From Alphaproteobacteria bacterium (lineage in GTDB: Bacteria; Pseudomonadota; Alphaproteobacteria; UBA828), in the NCBI GenBank assembly GCA_022826665.1, contig JAJDUK010000103.1, positions 62,001 to 126,000 on the forward strand: a stretch of 64,000 nucleotides of DNA, given 5' to 3'. Below the pieces are notes generated by a model. The model ran no database searches. It was not told where the DNA came from and saw nothing but the letters and a program-made list of their open reading frames with translations. The translations under genes were made by a program, and so were the position numbers. Each line of letters opens with the position of its first letter. Within the stretch, counting starts at the first letter, position 1. This document shows, one piece after another, positions 50,807-59,892 of the stretch.

Positions 50807-52843
50807 GTGACGAAGCTCAGGGTAGCGGTCGATATCGGTGGCACGTTCACCGACATCTGCATTCTCGACGAGGACTCGGGCGCGCTCAGGGTCGCCAAGA
50901 CGGCATCGACGCCCGAAGACCCCCTGATCGGCGCGATGCGCGGGCTGGACGAGGCGGAGGTCTCGCTCAGGGACGTCACCCTCTTCTCCCACGGCACCAC
51001 CGTCGCCACCAACGCGCTGGTCACGCGCCGGCTGCCGCCCGCCGCGATGATCTGCACCGAGGGCTATCGCGACGTCATCGAGATCAGGCGCTCCAACAAG
51101 GAGGACCTCTGGGACACCTACAACGACGTGGCCCAGCCCTACATCCGCCGCCGCGACCGGCTCACCGTGCGCGAGCGCATCGACCACGGCGGCCGGGTGG
51201 CGACTCCGCTGGACGAATCGGACGCGCGCGAGAAAGCCAGAATCCTGCGCAAGCGGGGCGTCCAGGCCGTCGCCGTCTGCTTCATGAACTCCTTCATCAA
51301 CCCGCAGCACGAGGCGCGCATGAAGGAGATCCTGCAGGAGGAGCTGCCGGGCGTGGAGATCACCACGTCTTCCGAGACCCTGCCGGAGATCTTCGAGCAC
51401 GAGCGCTTCTCCACCACCGTGGTGAATGCGATCCTGAGCCCGGTCGTCGGCGGCTACGTGAAGCGCATGAACGACGCGCTGCAGCAGGGCGGCTACGCCA
51501 GCGACCTGCTCATGCTGCACTCCGGCGGCGGCGTGATGACGCCGGCCACCGCCGGCCAGTTCGCCGGCCGCCTCGCCGGCTCCGGCATCGCCGCCGGCGC
51601 CATCGCGAGCCGCCACATCGCCATGCTCTGCGGCTACGAGAACTCCATCGGCCTCGACATGGGCGGCACCAGCTGCGACGTGTCCCTGGTCTTCGGCGGC
51701 GAATCCCGCGTCACCAAGGACTGGCACATCGAGTTCGGCTACCCCATCCGCTTCCCCAGCATCGAGGTCTTGACCATCGGCGCGGGTGGCGGCTCGCTCG
51801 CCTGGATCGACGACGCGGGCTCGCTGCACAACGGGCCGCAGTCGGCGGGCGCCGATCCCGGCCCGGCGTGCTACGGCCGCGGCAACACCACGCCCACCAA
51901 CACCGACGCGAACCTGGCGCTCGGCCGGCTCGGCACCTCGCTCGCGGGCGGGCAGATCGAGCTCGACAAGGCGGCCTCGGAAGAAGCCGTGCGAACCGCC
52001 GTCGCCGAGCCCCTCGGCATGGACCCTGTCACCGCCGCCAAGGCCATCGTCAGCGTCGCCAACGCCAACATGGCGGACGCGGTGCGGCTCATCTCCATCA
52101 GCCGGGGCTACGATCCGCGCGACTTCGCGCTCGTCGCCTTCGGTGGCGCGGGCGCACTGCACGGCGTGGCGCTCGCCAAGGAACTCTCCATCCCGACCGT
52201 GATCGTGCCGCCCAATCCGGGCGTCACCTCGGCGCTGGGCTGTCTGCTCGTGGACGTGCGCCACGACCTCTCGCAGACCTACCTCGCGCTCGCCGCCGAG
52301 GCCGACCCGGCCGACATCGAGGCCCGCTTCGGTGAGATGGAGGCGGAGGCGCACCGCCGGCTGGTGAAGGAAGGCGTGGCGGAGGCCGACATGGTGCTCC
52401 AGCGCAGCATCGACATGATGTACCAGGGCCAGTGGCGCTCGCTCCAGGTGCCGGTGGCCTCGCCCTTCACGTCGGTTCCGGAGGCGGTCGCCGCCTTCCA
52501 CGCGGACCACGACCGCGAATACGCCTTCCGCCGGGACGACACGCCGGTGGAGCTGTTCCGCCTCAGCGTCACGGCCATCGGCACGGTGCCCAAGGCCGAG
52601 CTGATGAGCCATGCGGCGAACGGCGCCAAGGCAGTGGCGGAATCCTCGCGCATGGTCGATTTCGACGAGGTTGAGGGCGCCCTCGAGACCCCGATATACT
52701 CACACGAAGGGCTTCCGGCGGGTGTGACCATCGAGGGGCCGGCCATCGTCGAGCAGCTCGATTCGACGACCGTCATCCCGCCCGGCGTACGCGCAGAAGT
52801 GGACGAGTGGCTCAACATTCGAATCCACGTAGCGGAGGCATGA
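50807..52843 (+). CDS. hyuA: Hydantoinase/oxoprolinase A-type subunit
   Basis: A 678-residue HyuA-family ATP-dependent amidohydrolase subunit. The N-terminal phosphate loop is VAVDIGGTFTDICILDE of the actin-like ATPase fold; central GLDMGGTSCDVSLV and GAGGGSLAWID are hallmark motifs. With HyuB it opens hydantoin, oxoproline or related rings, or carboxylates ketones in relatives. The start is a GTG with GGAGG upstream. The stop overlaps the hyuB start (ATGA). The exact ring substrate is not determined by sequence. Confidence 0.94.
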   Translation: MTKLRVAVDIGGTFTDICILDEDSGALRVAKTASTPEDPLIGAMRGLDEAEVSLRDVTLFSHGTTVATNALVTRRLPPAAMICTEGYRDVIEIRRSNKEDLWDTYNDVAQPYIRRRDRLTVRERIDHGGRVATPLDESDAREKARILRKRGVQAVAVCFMNSFINPQHEARMKEILQEELPGVEITTSSETLPEIFEHERFSTTVVNAILSPVVGGYVKRMNDALQQGGYASDLLMLHSGGGVMTPATAGQFAGRLAGSGIAAGAIASRHIAMLCGYENSIGLDMGGTSCDVSLVFGGESRVTKDWHIEFGYPIRFPSIEVLTIGAGGGSLAWIDDAGSLHNGPQSAGADPGPACYGRGNTTPTNTDANLALGRLGTSLAGGQIELDKAASEEAVRTAVAEPLGMDPVTAAKAIVSVANANMADAVRLISISRGYDPRDFALVAFGGAGALHGVALAKELSIPTVIVPPNPGVTSALGCLLVDVRHDLSQTYLALAAEADPADIEARFGEMEAEAHRRLVKEGVAEADMVLQRSIDMMYQGQWRSLQVPVASPFTSVPEAVAAFHADHDREYAFRRDDTPVELFRLSVTAIGTVPKAELMSHAANGAKAVAESSRMVDFDEVEGALETPIYSHEGLPAGVTIEGPAIVEQLDSTTVIPPGVRAEVDEWLNIRIHVAEA

Positions 52844-54843
52844 AGATGAGCAAGAACGGCACTGGCATCACGCTCGATCCCGTCACCTTCGAGGTCCTGA
52901 AGAACTCCTTCATTACGACCGTCGACCAGATGGCGGAGCAGATCCTCCGCACCTGCTATTCCTTCGTCATCTACAACCGCGACTTCTCCTCCGCCCTCAA
53001 TGACGCCAACGGTGATTCCATCGCCCAGGGCAACATGGACATCGCGGTCCACGTCGGCACGCTGCACTACACCTGCAAGGCGGTGATCGACACCTTCAAG
53101 GACGACATGCGGCCGGGCGACGTGTTCATGACCAACGACCCCTATGCCGGCGGCACCCACTTCAACGACGTGCGCATCATCCGCCCGGTGTTCGTGGGCG
53201 ACGAGATCATCGCCTTCGCCCAGTCCAACGGCCACTGGTCCGATGTCGGCGGCTCCACGCCCGGCTCCTTCGACGTGCTCGCCAAGGAGATGTTCCGCGA
53301 AGGCATCCGCATCACGCCGACGCGGCTGATCGACGCGGGCAAGTGGCGCCACGACTTCGCCGAGATGATCGCGGCCAATACGCGCGATCCGGAATCGATC
53401 ATCGGCGACATGAACGCGCAGGCGGAGGCCACCCGCGTCGCCGAGCGCGAGATCCTCAGGCTGGTGGAGAAGTACGGCAAGGACACCGTGGTCACTGGTT
53501 GCAAGGAGGTGCAGGACTACGTCGAGCTCGCCACCCGCCAGCGCATCTCCGAGCTCCCCGACGGCACCTGGGAGAACGTCGACTACATCGACCGCGACCC
53601 GGCCCTCGGCGAGGGCATGATCCCGATCAAGGTGAAGCTCACCATCAAGGGCGACGAGGTCACCTACGACTTCACCGGCAGCCACGACACCATCAGCACG
53701 CTCTACAACTCCGCCTTCGGCGGCACCTTCTCGGCGGTGGTTGCAGGGATGAAGACCTACTTCCCCGATCTGCCGCTCAACTCGGGCTTCTACCGGCCGA
53801 TCAACGTGATCGCGCCCGAGAACTCCATCGTTGACGCCAAGTGGCCGGTCGCGGTGACGGGCTTCCTGATGCCGTTCGAGAAGATCATGAACTCGATCTA
53901 CGAGATCTGGTCCGACATCATGCCCGAGCGCGCGATCGCCTGCGCCTTCAACCTGGAATACCTGCTCACCGGCGGCCGCGACCTGCGCACCAAGGACCGC
54001 AACATCTTCATGTTCTACGACTGGCTGCCCGGCGGCTGGGGCGGGCGCAACGGCAAGGACGGCTGCAACGTCACCACCGCCTGCTTCGGCACCGGCCTGA
54101 TGACCCAGCCGGTGGAGGGCCAGGAGCGGCTCTGCCCGATCATCGCCAACGAGTACCAGATCAACACGGATTCCCCCGGCCCCGGCAGGTGGCGGGGCGG
54201 CGCCGGCGTGGTCAAGACCAGCACCCTGCAGGACGCCGAGAGCACCGTCATCTCCTACATCTGCGACCGCGAGCGCGCGATCGTCTGGGGCATCAAGGGC
54301 GGCCTGCCCTCCATGCCCCACGGCCTCTACATCCAGCGCAAGGGCAAAAACGAGCGCGAGTGGCTCGGCTCGATCTTCTCCGACGTGCCCATCGAGTCCG
54401 GCGACATCTTCTCGCGGCCGACCGCCGGCGGCGGCGGCCTGGGAGACCCGCTCGAGCGCGACCCGGCCCTGGTGATGCGCGACGTGGAGGACGACTACGT
54501 CTCAATCGAGCGCGCGCGCAAGGACTACGGCGTCGTGCTCAAGGTCATCGATCTGGACCTCGCGAGCTACGAGGTGGATGTCGAGGCGACGCGCACCGAG
54601 CGGGCGGCCATCGCCAAGGCGAGGCGCAGCTGGCTCGAGGAGGACGGCGCGGCCGTCGCCGAGCGCTACCGCAACGGCGAGCTCGATGAGTTCGACATGG
54701 TGCGCCGCTACGGCGTCATCGTGGACTGGGGCACCGGCGAGTACTTCCCCAAGACCACCGCCGAGTTCCGCACCATGATGAAGAAGCGCTCCGCCGCGCA
54801 CTGGAACGACGCCATCGCGGAACTTGACCAGGCAGCCGAATAG
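52840..54843 (+). CDS. hyuB: Hydantoinase/oxoprolinase B-type subunit
   Basis: A 667-residue HyuB-family partner subunit. Diagnostic stretches are LDPVTFEVLKNSF near the N-terminus, DVFMTNDPYAGGTHFNDVRI and the late NTDSPGPGRWRGGAG. It is longer than the ~550-600 of many HyuB proteins; the extra length is mostly in the C-terminal region after GGGGLGDPLERDP, reaching toward acetone-carboxylase-like relatives, but a third (gamma) subunit gene is absent. The ATG overlaps the hyuA stop. A hairpin terminator follows 32 bases after its stop. Confidence 0.93.
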   Translation: MKMSKNGTGITLDPVTFEVLKNSFITTVDQMAEQILRTCYSFVIYNRDFSSALNDANGDSIAQGNMDIAVHVGTLHYTCKAVIDTFKDDMRPGDVFMTNDPYAGGTHFNDVRIIRPVFVGDEIIAFAQSNGHWSDVGGSTPGSFDVLAKEMFREGIRITPTRLIDAGKWRHDFAEMIAANTRDPESIIGDMNAQAEATRVAEREILRLVEKYGKDTVVTGCKEVQDYVELATRQRISELPDGTWENVDYIDRDPALGEGMIPIKVKLTIKGDEVTYDFTGSHDTISTLYNSAFGGTFSAVVAGMKTYFPDLPLNSGFYRPINVIAPENSIVDAKWPVAVTGFLMPFEKIMNSIYEIWSDIMPERAIACAFNLEYLLTGGRDLRTKDRNIFMFYDWLPGGWGGRNGKDGCNVTTACFGTGLMTQPVEGQERLCPIIANEYQINTDSPGPGRWRGGAGVVKTSTLQDAESTVISYICDRERAIVWGIKGGLPSMPHGLYIQRKGKNEREWLGSIFSDVPIESGDIFSRPTAGGGGLGDPLERDPALVMRDVEDDYVSIERARKDYGVVLKVIDLDLASYEVDVEATRTERAAIAKARRSWLEEDGAAVAERYRNGELDEFDMVRRYGVIVDWGTGEYFPKTTAEFRTMMKKRSAAHWNDAIAELDQAAE

Positions 54844-54874
54844 GCTGCTATCGCAGTAAAATTCTCGAGTTAAG

Positions 54875-54907
54875 AATCCCCGCCATCACGCTGAAATGGC
54901 GGGGATT
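54875..54907 (+). terminator. Bidirectional terminator hairpin after hyuB
   Basis: Twelve-base perfect inverted repeat: AATCCCCGCCAT at 54875-54886 and ATGGCGGGGATT at 54896-54907, nine-base loop, followed by TTCCTTTT on the plus strand. The minus-strand side is also AT-rich after the stem. The right arm lies inside the last codons of the convergent dioxygenase gene, so it can stop both transcripts. Confidence 0.8.
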
Positions 54908-55917
54908 TCCTTTTCGTCGAGACGGCGCAGCAGGATTTCCGCGCGCCGACGCTTCTCCTCGTTTGGATCGCGCTGGACGATGCGCAGTAGCGTATCCCGC
55001 GCCGTCACGTCGCCGCTCTCCGCCATCTCGAACGCCATCCGATCGCGACGCTCGTAATAGCTGCGGTCGAGCGGTACGACATGGGGGGAGAGTGCCGTCC
55101 AGTAATACTTCTCGTCGTCGGAGGACCAGCCCGCATAGACCTTTTCCCAGGTCCCGCAACCGGAATACGGGACCATGTTGGTCTCGGCTATAGGCTGGCT
55201 TGCAGGCTGATAACGGGCATCGAAGGACTGCCGCAACTCAGCCGAGCGATTGGGCAACGCGCGGTGCACGGTGGTATCCGAGAAAATCAGCACATCTCCT
55301 GCCTCGAAGGAGCCGCTCACCCATCGACCAGGGATCGGCACACAGATGTCCATGCCACCGGCACCGCTGCCGACCTTCGTGTCCAGCACGCCCGCCAGGT
55401 GCGAACCGGCCGCGACCGCCAGCGACCCCTTCTCTCTCGGGCAATCGCCTAGCGGGACCCACATCGCGTGATTGGTTGCGCCGCCGATATGGACCTTGTC
55501 CTGATGCTCGCCGGTGGTGAAGTCGAAGCTCTCGCTTTGCGGGAAGATGTTGCGCTGGACGAACATGGGATGCGCGAGCGCGGGCTCGCCGAAGATGTCT
55601 TCGAAGAGCGCCAGCACCGCCGGATGGGTCCTGAGCCGGTGCAGCGCCTCGTCGGCCCAGATGCCGCGGAACACGGCCATGTAACGTTCCTCGGGGTCCT
55701 TGCAGGCTGCATCCGGGTTGGCGATGCCTTCCTCGATCGAGTGCGCCGGGTCGAGCCAGCCCCCTGCCGCTGCCTTCTCCAGCAGGCGCAGGCGGACCTC
55801 CAACACGGCCTCGCGGGGCAACAGTCCACGCAGGAAGAGATAGCCGTCGCGCCGGAGCCGTTCGGCCAGCGCCGGCCCGTCGCCCATCAGCTCGGTCGAA
55901 TCGAGAAAGTCTTGCAT
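54886..55917 (-). CDS. Phytanoyl-CoA dioxygenase-family enzyme
   Basis: A 343-residue Fe(II)/2-oxoglutarate dioxygenase of the PhyH group. The metal ligands are His and Asp of EHQDKVH and a distal His in TTVHRALPNRS; an arginine for oxoglutarate follows. It is about 75 residues longer than the PhyH protein at 22 kb, with a charged C-terminal extension (IVQRDPNEEKRRRAEILLRR). The stop codon lies within the hyuB terminator hairpin. Substrate unknown. The GFA-type gene lies about 30 bases upstream. Confidence 0.9.
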   Translation of the reverse strand: MQDFLDSTELMGDGPALAERLRRDGYLFLRGLLPREAVLEVRLRLLEKAAAGGWLDPAHSIEEGIANPDAACKDPEERYMAVFRGIWADEALHRLRTHPAVLALFEDIFGEPALAHPMFVQRNIFPQSESFDFTTGEHQDKVHIGGATNHAMWVPLGDCPREKGSLAVAAGSHLAGVLDTKVGSGAGGMDICVPIPGRWVSGSFEAGDVLIFSDTTVHRALPNRSAELRQSFDARYQPASQPIAETNMVPYSGCGTWEKVYAGWSSDDEKYYWTALSPHVVPLDRSYYERRDRMAFEMAESGDVTARDTLLRIVQRDPNEEKRRRAEILLRRLDEKEIPAISA

Positions 55918-55949
55918 CGCGTCCGCTGCCGTTCTTGACCGCGCGACCG

Positions 55950-56357
55950 CTAGAGTTCCGGATCTCCTTCAGTCCTTGGCAGCCCGTCTTCCATGTGCAC
56001 CCACGGGACGCGGTCCCCCTCAAATACGTGGCGTTGGGGCGTCATCGACTCTGGGTGGTCGAGCGTTCCCACCGTGACCCACACCGACGGGCTCTGCCCC
56101 GAGGTGTAATTGTAGAATAACTGTCCCCCACAGCGTCCGCAGAAACTCCGGGTCGCAAACGACGAGGATTTGTAGCGTTCCGTCGTTCCCTGCGTAACCG
56201 TGAGGGCATCGTCTCCGAAGCCCGCCCATGTCTGGAACGCAGTGCCGCCCGCCCGGCGGCACATCGAGCAATGGCAATGGAAAACGTACACCGGTTCGCC
56301 TTGGACCTCGTAGCGCACGTCGCCGCAGAGGCAGCCACCGGAGAGCGTCTCGGACAT
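55950..56357 (-). CDS. GFA/CENP-V family zinc protein
   Basis: A 135-residue GFA-family protein related to glutathione-dependent formaldehyde-activating enzyme. Cysteines for two zinc sites are in SGGCLCGDVRY, CHCSMCRRAGG and SFCGRCGGQLFY. Members are often annotated as adding formaldehyde to glutathione, but most are uncharacterised. It starts at an ATG with GGGAGG upstream and may be transcribed together with the dioxygenase gene after it. Confidence 0.92.
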   Translation of the reverse strand: MSETLSGGCLCGDVRYEVQGEPVYVFHCHCSMCRRAGGTAFQTWAGFGDDALTVTQGTTERYKSSSFATRSFCGRCGGQLFYNYTSGQSPSVWVTVGTLDHPESMTPQRHVFEGDRVPWVHMEDGLPRTEGDPEL

Positions 56358-56465
56358 GGATACCTCCCTCGAGAAGCAAGTCCCTTCGTTGTCTAGTAGG
56401 GGACGGCGGAAGAGTGCGCAAGGGAACCTGTTTGTGCAGTGAAGGAAAGGGCGGCCAGGGGGCGC

Positions 56466-57257
56466 CTATTCGAGGATCAGCTCCTCGATCATCACCGGAA
56501 GTCCGGCGGTCAGCCCACCGTCGACCACCAGGTTGGCGCCATTGACGAAGCCCGCCTCGTCGGCCGCGACGAAGGCGACTGCCGCGGCGATGTCCTCCGG
56601 TTGACCGACGCGCCCGACGGGATACCAGCGGGCGAGCTGATCGAAGATCTTCGGGTTCTTCTCGCGCCGGATGCGCCAGGTCTCGATGTCCGTCTCCACC
56701 GTGCCGGGCGAGACCATGTTGGCGCGAATGCCCTTGGGCCCATACTCCACCGCCAGCGAGCGGGTGAAGCTGAGTAGCCCCGCCTTGGCGGCGCTGTAGG
56801 CGGGGTTGCCGAGCGCCACCAGGCCGTTGACCGAGCCGATGTTGACGATGGCGCCTGCTCTGCGCGCGACCATCCCCGGTAGCACAGCCTTGGCGCAGAC
56901 GAACTGGCCGTCGAGGTCGATCTCCACTTCCGCCCGCCAGTCGGCAAGGTCGGTGCTCTCCAGATCGCCCTTGAGAGCCCAGGCCGCGTTGTTGACCAGC
57001 ACGTCCGGCGCGCCGATGGCGTCGGTCATCTGCGCCAAGGCCGCCGCCACGGAGTCCGGGTCGGTGATCTCGGCCACGAGCGCCAGCGCACGCCCTCCCG
57101 CCGCCTCCACCTGCGCAGCTACGGTCTCCGCCGCGTCGCCCCGCCGGTCGAGCACGCCGACGGCGGCGCCCTCTTCCGCCAAGCGCAAGGCGATGGCACT
57201 GCCGATGCCGCCACCCCCGCCAGTCACTAACGCCGCCTTTCCCTCGAAGCGCGTCAT
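56466..57257 (-). CDS. Short-chain dehydrogenase/reductase
   Basis: A 263-residue classical SDR: TGGGGGIGSAIALRLAEEG for NAD(P), VLVNNAAWA, the catalytic Ser in NIGSVNG and YSAAK with Tyr and Lys. VDGGLTAG near the end is common in the family. The start at 57257 overlaps the stop of the upstream gene (ATGA), so the two are translated together. The substrate is not known, and its partner is the large uncharacterised protein encoded before it. Confidence 0.92.
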   Translation of the reverse strand: MTRFEGKAALVTGGGGGIGSAIALRLAEEGAAVGVLDRRGDAAETVAAQVEAAGGRALALVAEITDPDSVAAALAQMTDAIGAPDVLVNNAAWALKGDLESTDLADWRAEVEIDLDGQFVCAKAVLPGMVARRAGAIVNIGSVNGLVALGNPAYSAAKAGLLSFTRSLAVEYGPKGIRANMVSPGTVETDIETWRIRREKNPKIFDQLARWYPVGRVGQPEDIAAAVAFVAADEAGFVNGANLVVDGGLTAGLPVMIEELILE

Positions 57258-58441
57258 GACGCCTCCTCCAGCACGGCGAGCGCCTCGCGCACCCGTTCGA
57301 GCCCGCTCAGCGCGACGTGGCCGTAGTTGTAGAACGCGATGCCCTGTAGTCCGCCCACCTTGAGAGCACGCACGGCGGCGGCGGTCTCCGCCCCGTTTGC
57401 GAGATCGGGATGGGCCGGGCGCAGGATGTAGGTGATTCGCGCGTCCGCGCCCGCCCGGCGGCGCACATCGCCGGCGTCGAGCACGACCGCCGCCGCGCTC
57501 GCCTCGTAGGCCGGGACCTCCAGCGTATCCGCTGCTTCTGCGAGCAGGCGCAGATCGGTCCCTTCCGACCAGGCCGCCGCGGTCGGCCGCTGCACCGTCG
57601 GGATCACCGCCAGCGAGGTTTCCTGCGGCAGTGCCGCGCGGACCTCGGCCACCAGGTCGGCCACGAGCTGGCAGCGCCAGCTCAGGAACACCACCCACTC
57701 GGGATCCGCGATCAGGTCCGCGATCCACCACTCGGTGGCGATGTGGTCGGGCACCGGCTCGGGCCGGGCGAAGAACGAGTCCAGCGCCGCGCAGGCCTGC
57801 CAGCGCAGCCGCTCGGCATCGATCCCACGCGCCTCCGCTGCAGCGATGGTGCCTTCGGAGAAGCAGAGCCCGAGCAGCCAGCCGGCCCAGCGGTTCATCG
57901 GCAGCAGGAAGAACTCGTGGTGGAAGCCGTGATCGAAGGGCAGAAATCCGGGGGTCTCCAGCGCCAGCCCGTCGAGCTCGTAACGCTCGGCCATGTCGAC
58001 GCAGAGCGTCACGACGTAGCGGCGCACCTCCTCGTAAGCCGGGCACAGGCTGTAGACGTATGAATCGCCGTAGCAGTTGCGCACCGTGAACTCCGGATGG
58101 CGCATGCCGAGCGGCGTGTTGTGCAGGCACACGGTCCAGGCGACGCGCCCCATGTCCGGCGCGTCTGCTGCAAGCTCGGCAAAGACGTCGCGCTCACCCG
58201 CCAGCTTGCTCTGGATCGGCTCGATGGCGCCGTAGCGCTCGGCGCGCGGGCGCACATAGACGGTGCCGTCTTCGGGAAAGTAGACCTTCCCCGCCGGGGA
58301 GTGGGGGCGCAGGAACTTGCCGGCATGGTAGCTCGCAGCGAGGGTGACCGTGTTGATGCCGCAGTCGCGCATCCGGCCCGTTGCGACACCGATCCCCTCG
58401 TCCACCAGGTCCCAGGGGTACGTGTACATGCCCTTGTACAC
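57254..58441 (-). CDS. Uncharacterised protein, possibly a TIM-barrel hydrolase
   Basis: A 395-residue protein I cannot assign. It starts MYKGMYTYPWDLVDEGI and has alternating strand/helix segments suggesting a beta/alpha barrel, similar in outline to glycoside-hydrolase-like proteins of unknown activity. Notable stretches are CLHNTPLGMRHPEF, YELDGLALETPGFLPF with acidic residues at a strand end, and TEWWIADLIAD. No signal peptide, so it is cytosolic. It overlaps the SDR gene by four bases. A hydrolase plus SDR pair would suit carbohydrate or cyclitol breakdown, but that is a guess. Confidence 0.7.
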   Translation of the reverse strand: MYKGMYTYPWDLVDEGIGVATGRMRDCGINTVTLAASYHAGKFLRPHSPAGKVYFPEDGTVYVRPRAERYGAIEPIQSKLAGERDVFAELAADAPDMGRVAWTVCLHNTPLGMRHPEFTVRNCYGDSYVYSLCPAYEEVRRYVVTLCVDMAERYELDGLALETPGFLPFDHGFHHEFFLLPMNRWAGWLLGLCFSEGTIAAAEARGIDAERLRWQACAALDSFFARPEPVPDHIATEWWIADLIADPEWVVFLSWRCQLVADLVAEVRAALPQETSLAVIPTVQRPTAAAWSEGTDLRLLAEAADTLEVPAYEASAAAVVLDAGDVRRRAGADARITYILRPAHPDLANGAETAAAVRALKVGGLQGIAFYNYGHVALSGLERVREALAVLEEAS

Positions 58442-58498
58442 AGTCGCGCCTCCCGCGCCGCGCCGGCGGCGCGGCTATCATGCTGACCGGCGCGCGGG

Positions 58499-59056
58499 TC
58501 AGTTGAGCCGGTCGCGAACCTCCTGGATCGATTCCTCGATCATGCGGTTAGCGCGGTCTTCGTCGATCGTCTCACTCATGAGACGGCGCGCGGCCTCGAT
58601 GGCAAGCACTGCGGCGGTCTGGCGCACCTCCCGCATCGCCTCTTCCTCGGCGCGGGCGATACGTTGCTCGGCAAGCGCGGCGCGGCGCTTCATCGTCTCC
58701 TCGAGCGCGGCGCGCGCCTCTGCTGCGTGACGCTCGGCCTCCGCCTTGGCGTGCTCGACCATCTGGCGCGCCTCTTCCTCGGCCTCCTGGCGTTTGCGCT
58801 CGTGCTCCGCCAGCAGCGCCTGGGCCTCGGCGCGGAGCGCCGCCGCCTCGTCGAGCTCGTTCTTGATCCGCTCCGCCCGCTTGTCGAGGATCTCGGTCAC
58901 CTTCTTGTAGGCCGCACGGCCGAAGGCACCGAAGAAGGTGATGAAGGCGATCAGGATCCAGAAGTTTGCCGACTCGGTGATCTGGCTGCCGACGACGACG
59001 AAGACGCAGGCGGCGACGATGACCCAGAACTCGGGCTTGCGCACCATCTTCTTCAT
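58499..59056 (-). CDS. atpF: ATP synthase F0 subunit b
   Basis: A 185-residue peripheral-stalk subunit. One or two hydrophobic segments near the N-terminus (VIVAACVFVVVG and FWILIAFITFFGAFG) are followed by a long charged coiled coil (EAQALLAEHERKRQEAEEEA). It pairs with the b' subunit encoded 3 bases before it to form the stator that holds F1. It is the last gene of the F0 operon atpI-B-E-F'-F. Confidence 0.95.
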   Translation of the reverse strand: MKKMVRKPEFWVIVAACVFVVVGSQITESANFWILIAFITFFGAFGRAAYKKVTEILDKRAERIKNELDEAAALRAEAQALLAEHERKRQEAEEEARQMVEHAKAEAERHAAEARAALEETMKRRAALAEQRIARAEEEAMREVRQTAAVLAIEAARRLMSETIDEDRANRMIEESIQEVRDRLN

Positions 59057-59059
59057 GGC

Positions 59060-59551
59060 TCAGCGCCCCTCGCCCATGCTGGCTTCCACCGCCGCACGAG
59101 CTGCGGCCTCGGAGGGCGCGGTGCCGACCAGCCGCTCGGTCGCGGCGCGCGCCACGTCGCCCGCCACGTCGCGCAGGCTGGCGAGCGCCTGGGCGCGCGT
59201 CTCCTGGATGCGCTCCTCGGCCTCCGCCGCCCTGGCCGCGAGGTCGGCGTCGAGCTCCGCGCGCAGCGCGTCCGCCTCCGCCGAGAGCTTCGCCTGGATC
59301 TCGGCGAGCACGCCGTGGGCCTTGGAGCGCGCCTCTGCCAGCGCCTCCTCATAGGCCTTGAGCGCGGCTTCCGCCCTGCCCTTCGCGCTCTCCGCCTCGG
59401 CCAGATCGTCACTGATCTTCGATTCGCGCGCCTCGATGACGCGGCGGATCCGCGGCAGGCCCACGGACCACATGATCACCATGAGCGCGACGAAGGTGAC
59501 GACCAGCCAGAAGATCTGGGGCGCGTAGTCCCCCATCTCGAGTTGTGGCAT
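59060..59551 (-). CDS. ATP synthase F0 subunit b'
   Basis: A 163-residue b-type subunit, distinct from the following b gene. It has a short N-terminus (MPQLEMGDYAPQIFWLVV), one membrane helix (FWLVVTFVALMVIMWSV) and a long alanine- and glutamate-rich coiled coil. Having separate b and b' genes is typical of photosynthetic-type and alphaproteobacterial enzymes. Spacing to subunit c gene is about 45 bases. Confidence 0.95.
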   Translation of the reverse strand: MPQLEMGDYAPQIFWLVVTFVALMVIMWSVGLPRIRRVIEARESKISDDLAEAESAKGRAEAALKAYEEALAEARSKAHGVLAEIQAKLSAEADALRAELDADLAARAAEAEERIQETRAQALASLRDVAGDVARAATERLVGTAPSEAAARAAVEASMGEGR

Positions 59552-59595
59552 GGGGCGCCTCCTACCTCCGTCTCAGGCAGCCGGACTGCCGTCGA

Positions 59596-59835
59596 TCAGG
59601 AGCCGAACAGGATGATGAAGGCCATGACCAGCGCGAACAGCGCGATCGCTTCGGTCAGCGCGAAGCCCAGCAGCACGTTACCGAACAGCTTCGGCGCCGC
59701 CGCCGGGTTGCGTCCCGCCGCCGAGACGTAGTTGCCGAAGATGATGCCGATACCGACACCGGAGCCCGCCACACCGATCGTGGCGAGACCGCCGCCGATG
59801 AGCTGACCGAGCAGTTTCGCTGCATCTGCTTCCAT
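59596..59835 (-). CDS. atpE: ATP synthase F0 subunit c
   Basis: A 79-residue proteolipid hairpin that forms the rotating ring. The first helix carries the glycine-rich [16 protein letters not shown] and the second the ion-binding Glu in [12 protein letters not shown]. The connecting loop contains the conserved GRNPAAAP. The first helix lacks the full polar ligand set expected for sodium, so proton coupling is likely. Confidence 0.97.
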   Translation of the reverse strand: MEADAAKLLGQLIGGGLATIGVAGSGVGIGIIFGNYVSAAGRNPAAAPKLFGNVLLGFALTEAIALFALVMAFIILFGS

Positions 59836-59892
59836 GATCCTGGTTCCCTCGGTTTGTTCGGAGTTTGTAGCTTGCGACCCGCGTCTCGCCGC

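Noticed and set aside
57258-58130. The upstream extension of the SDR frame on the minus strand
   Set aside because: It is a wrong-frame reading of the 395-residue protein gene. The SDR start is fixed by the TGG-type nucleotide fold directly after the ATG at 57257.
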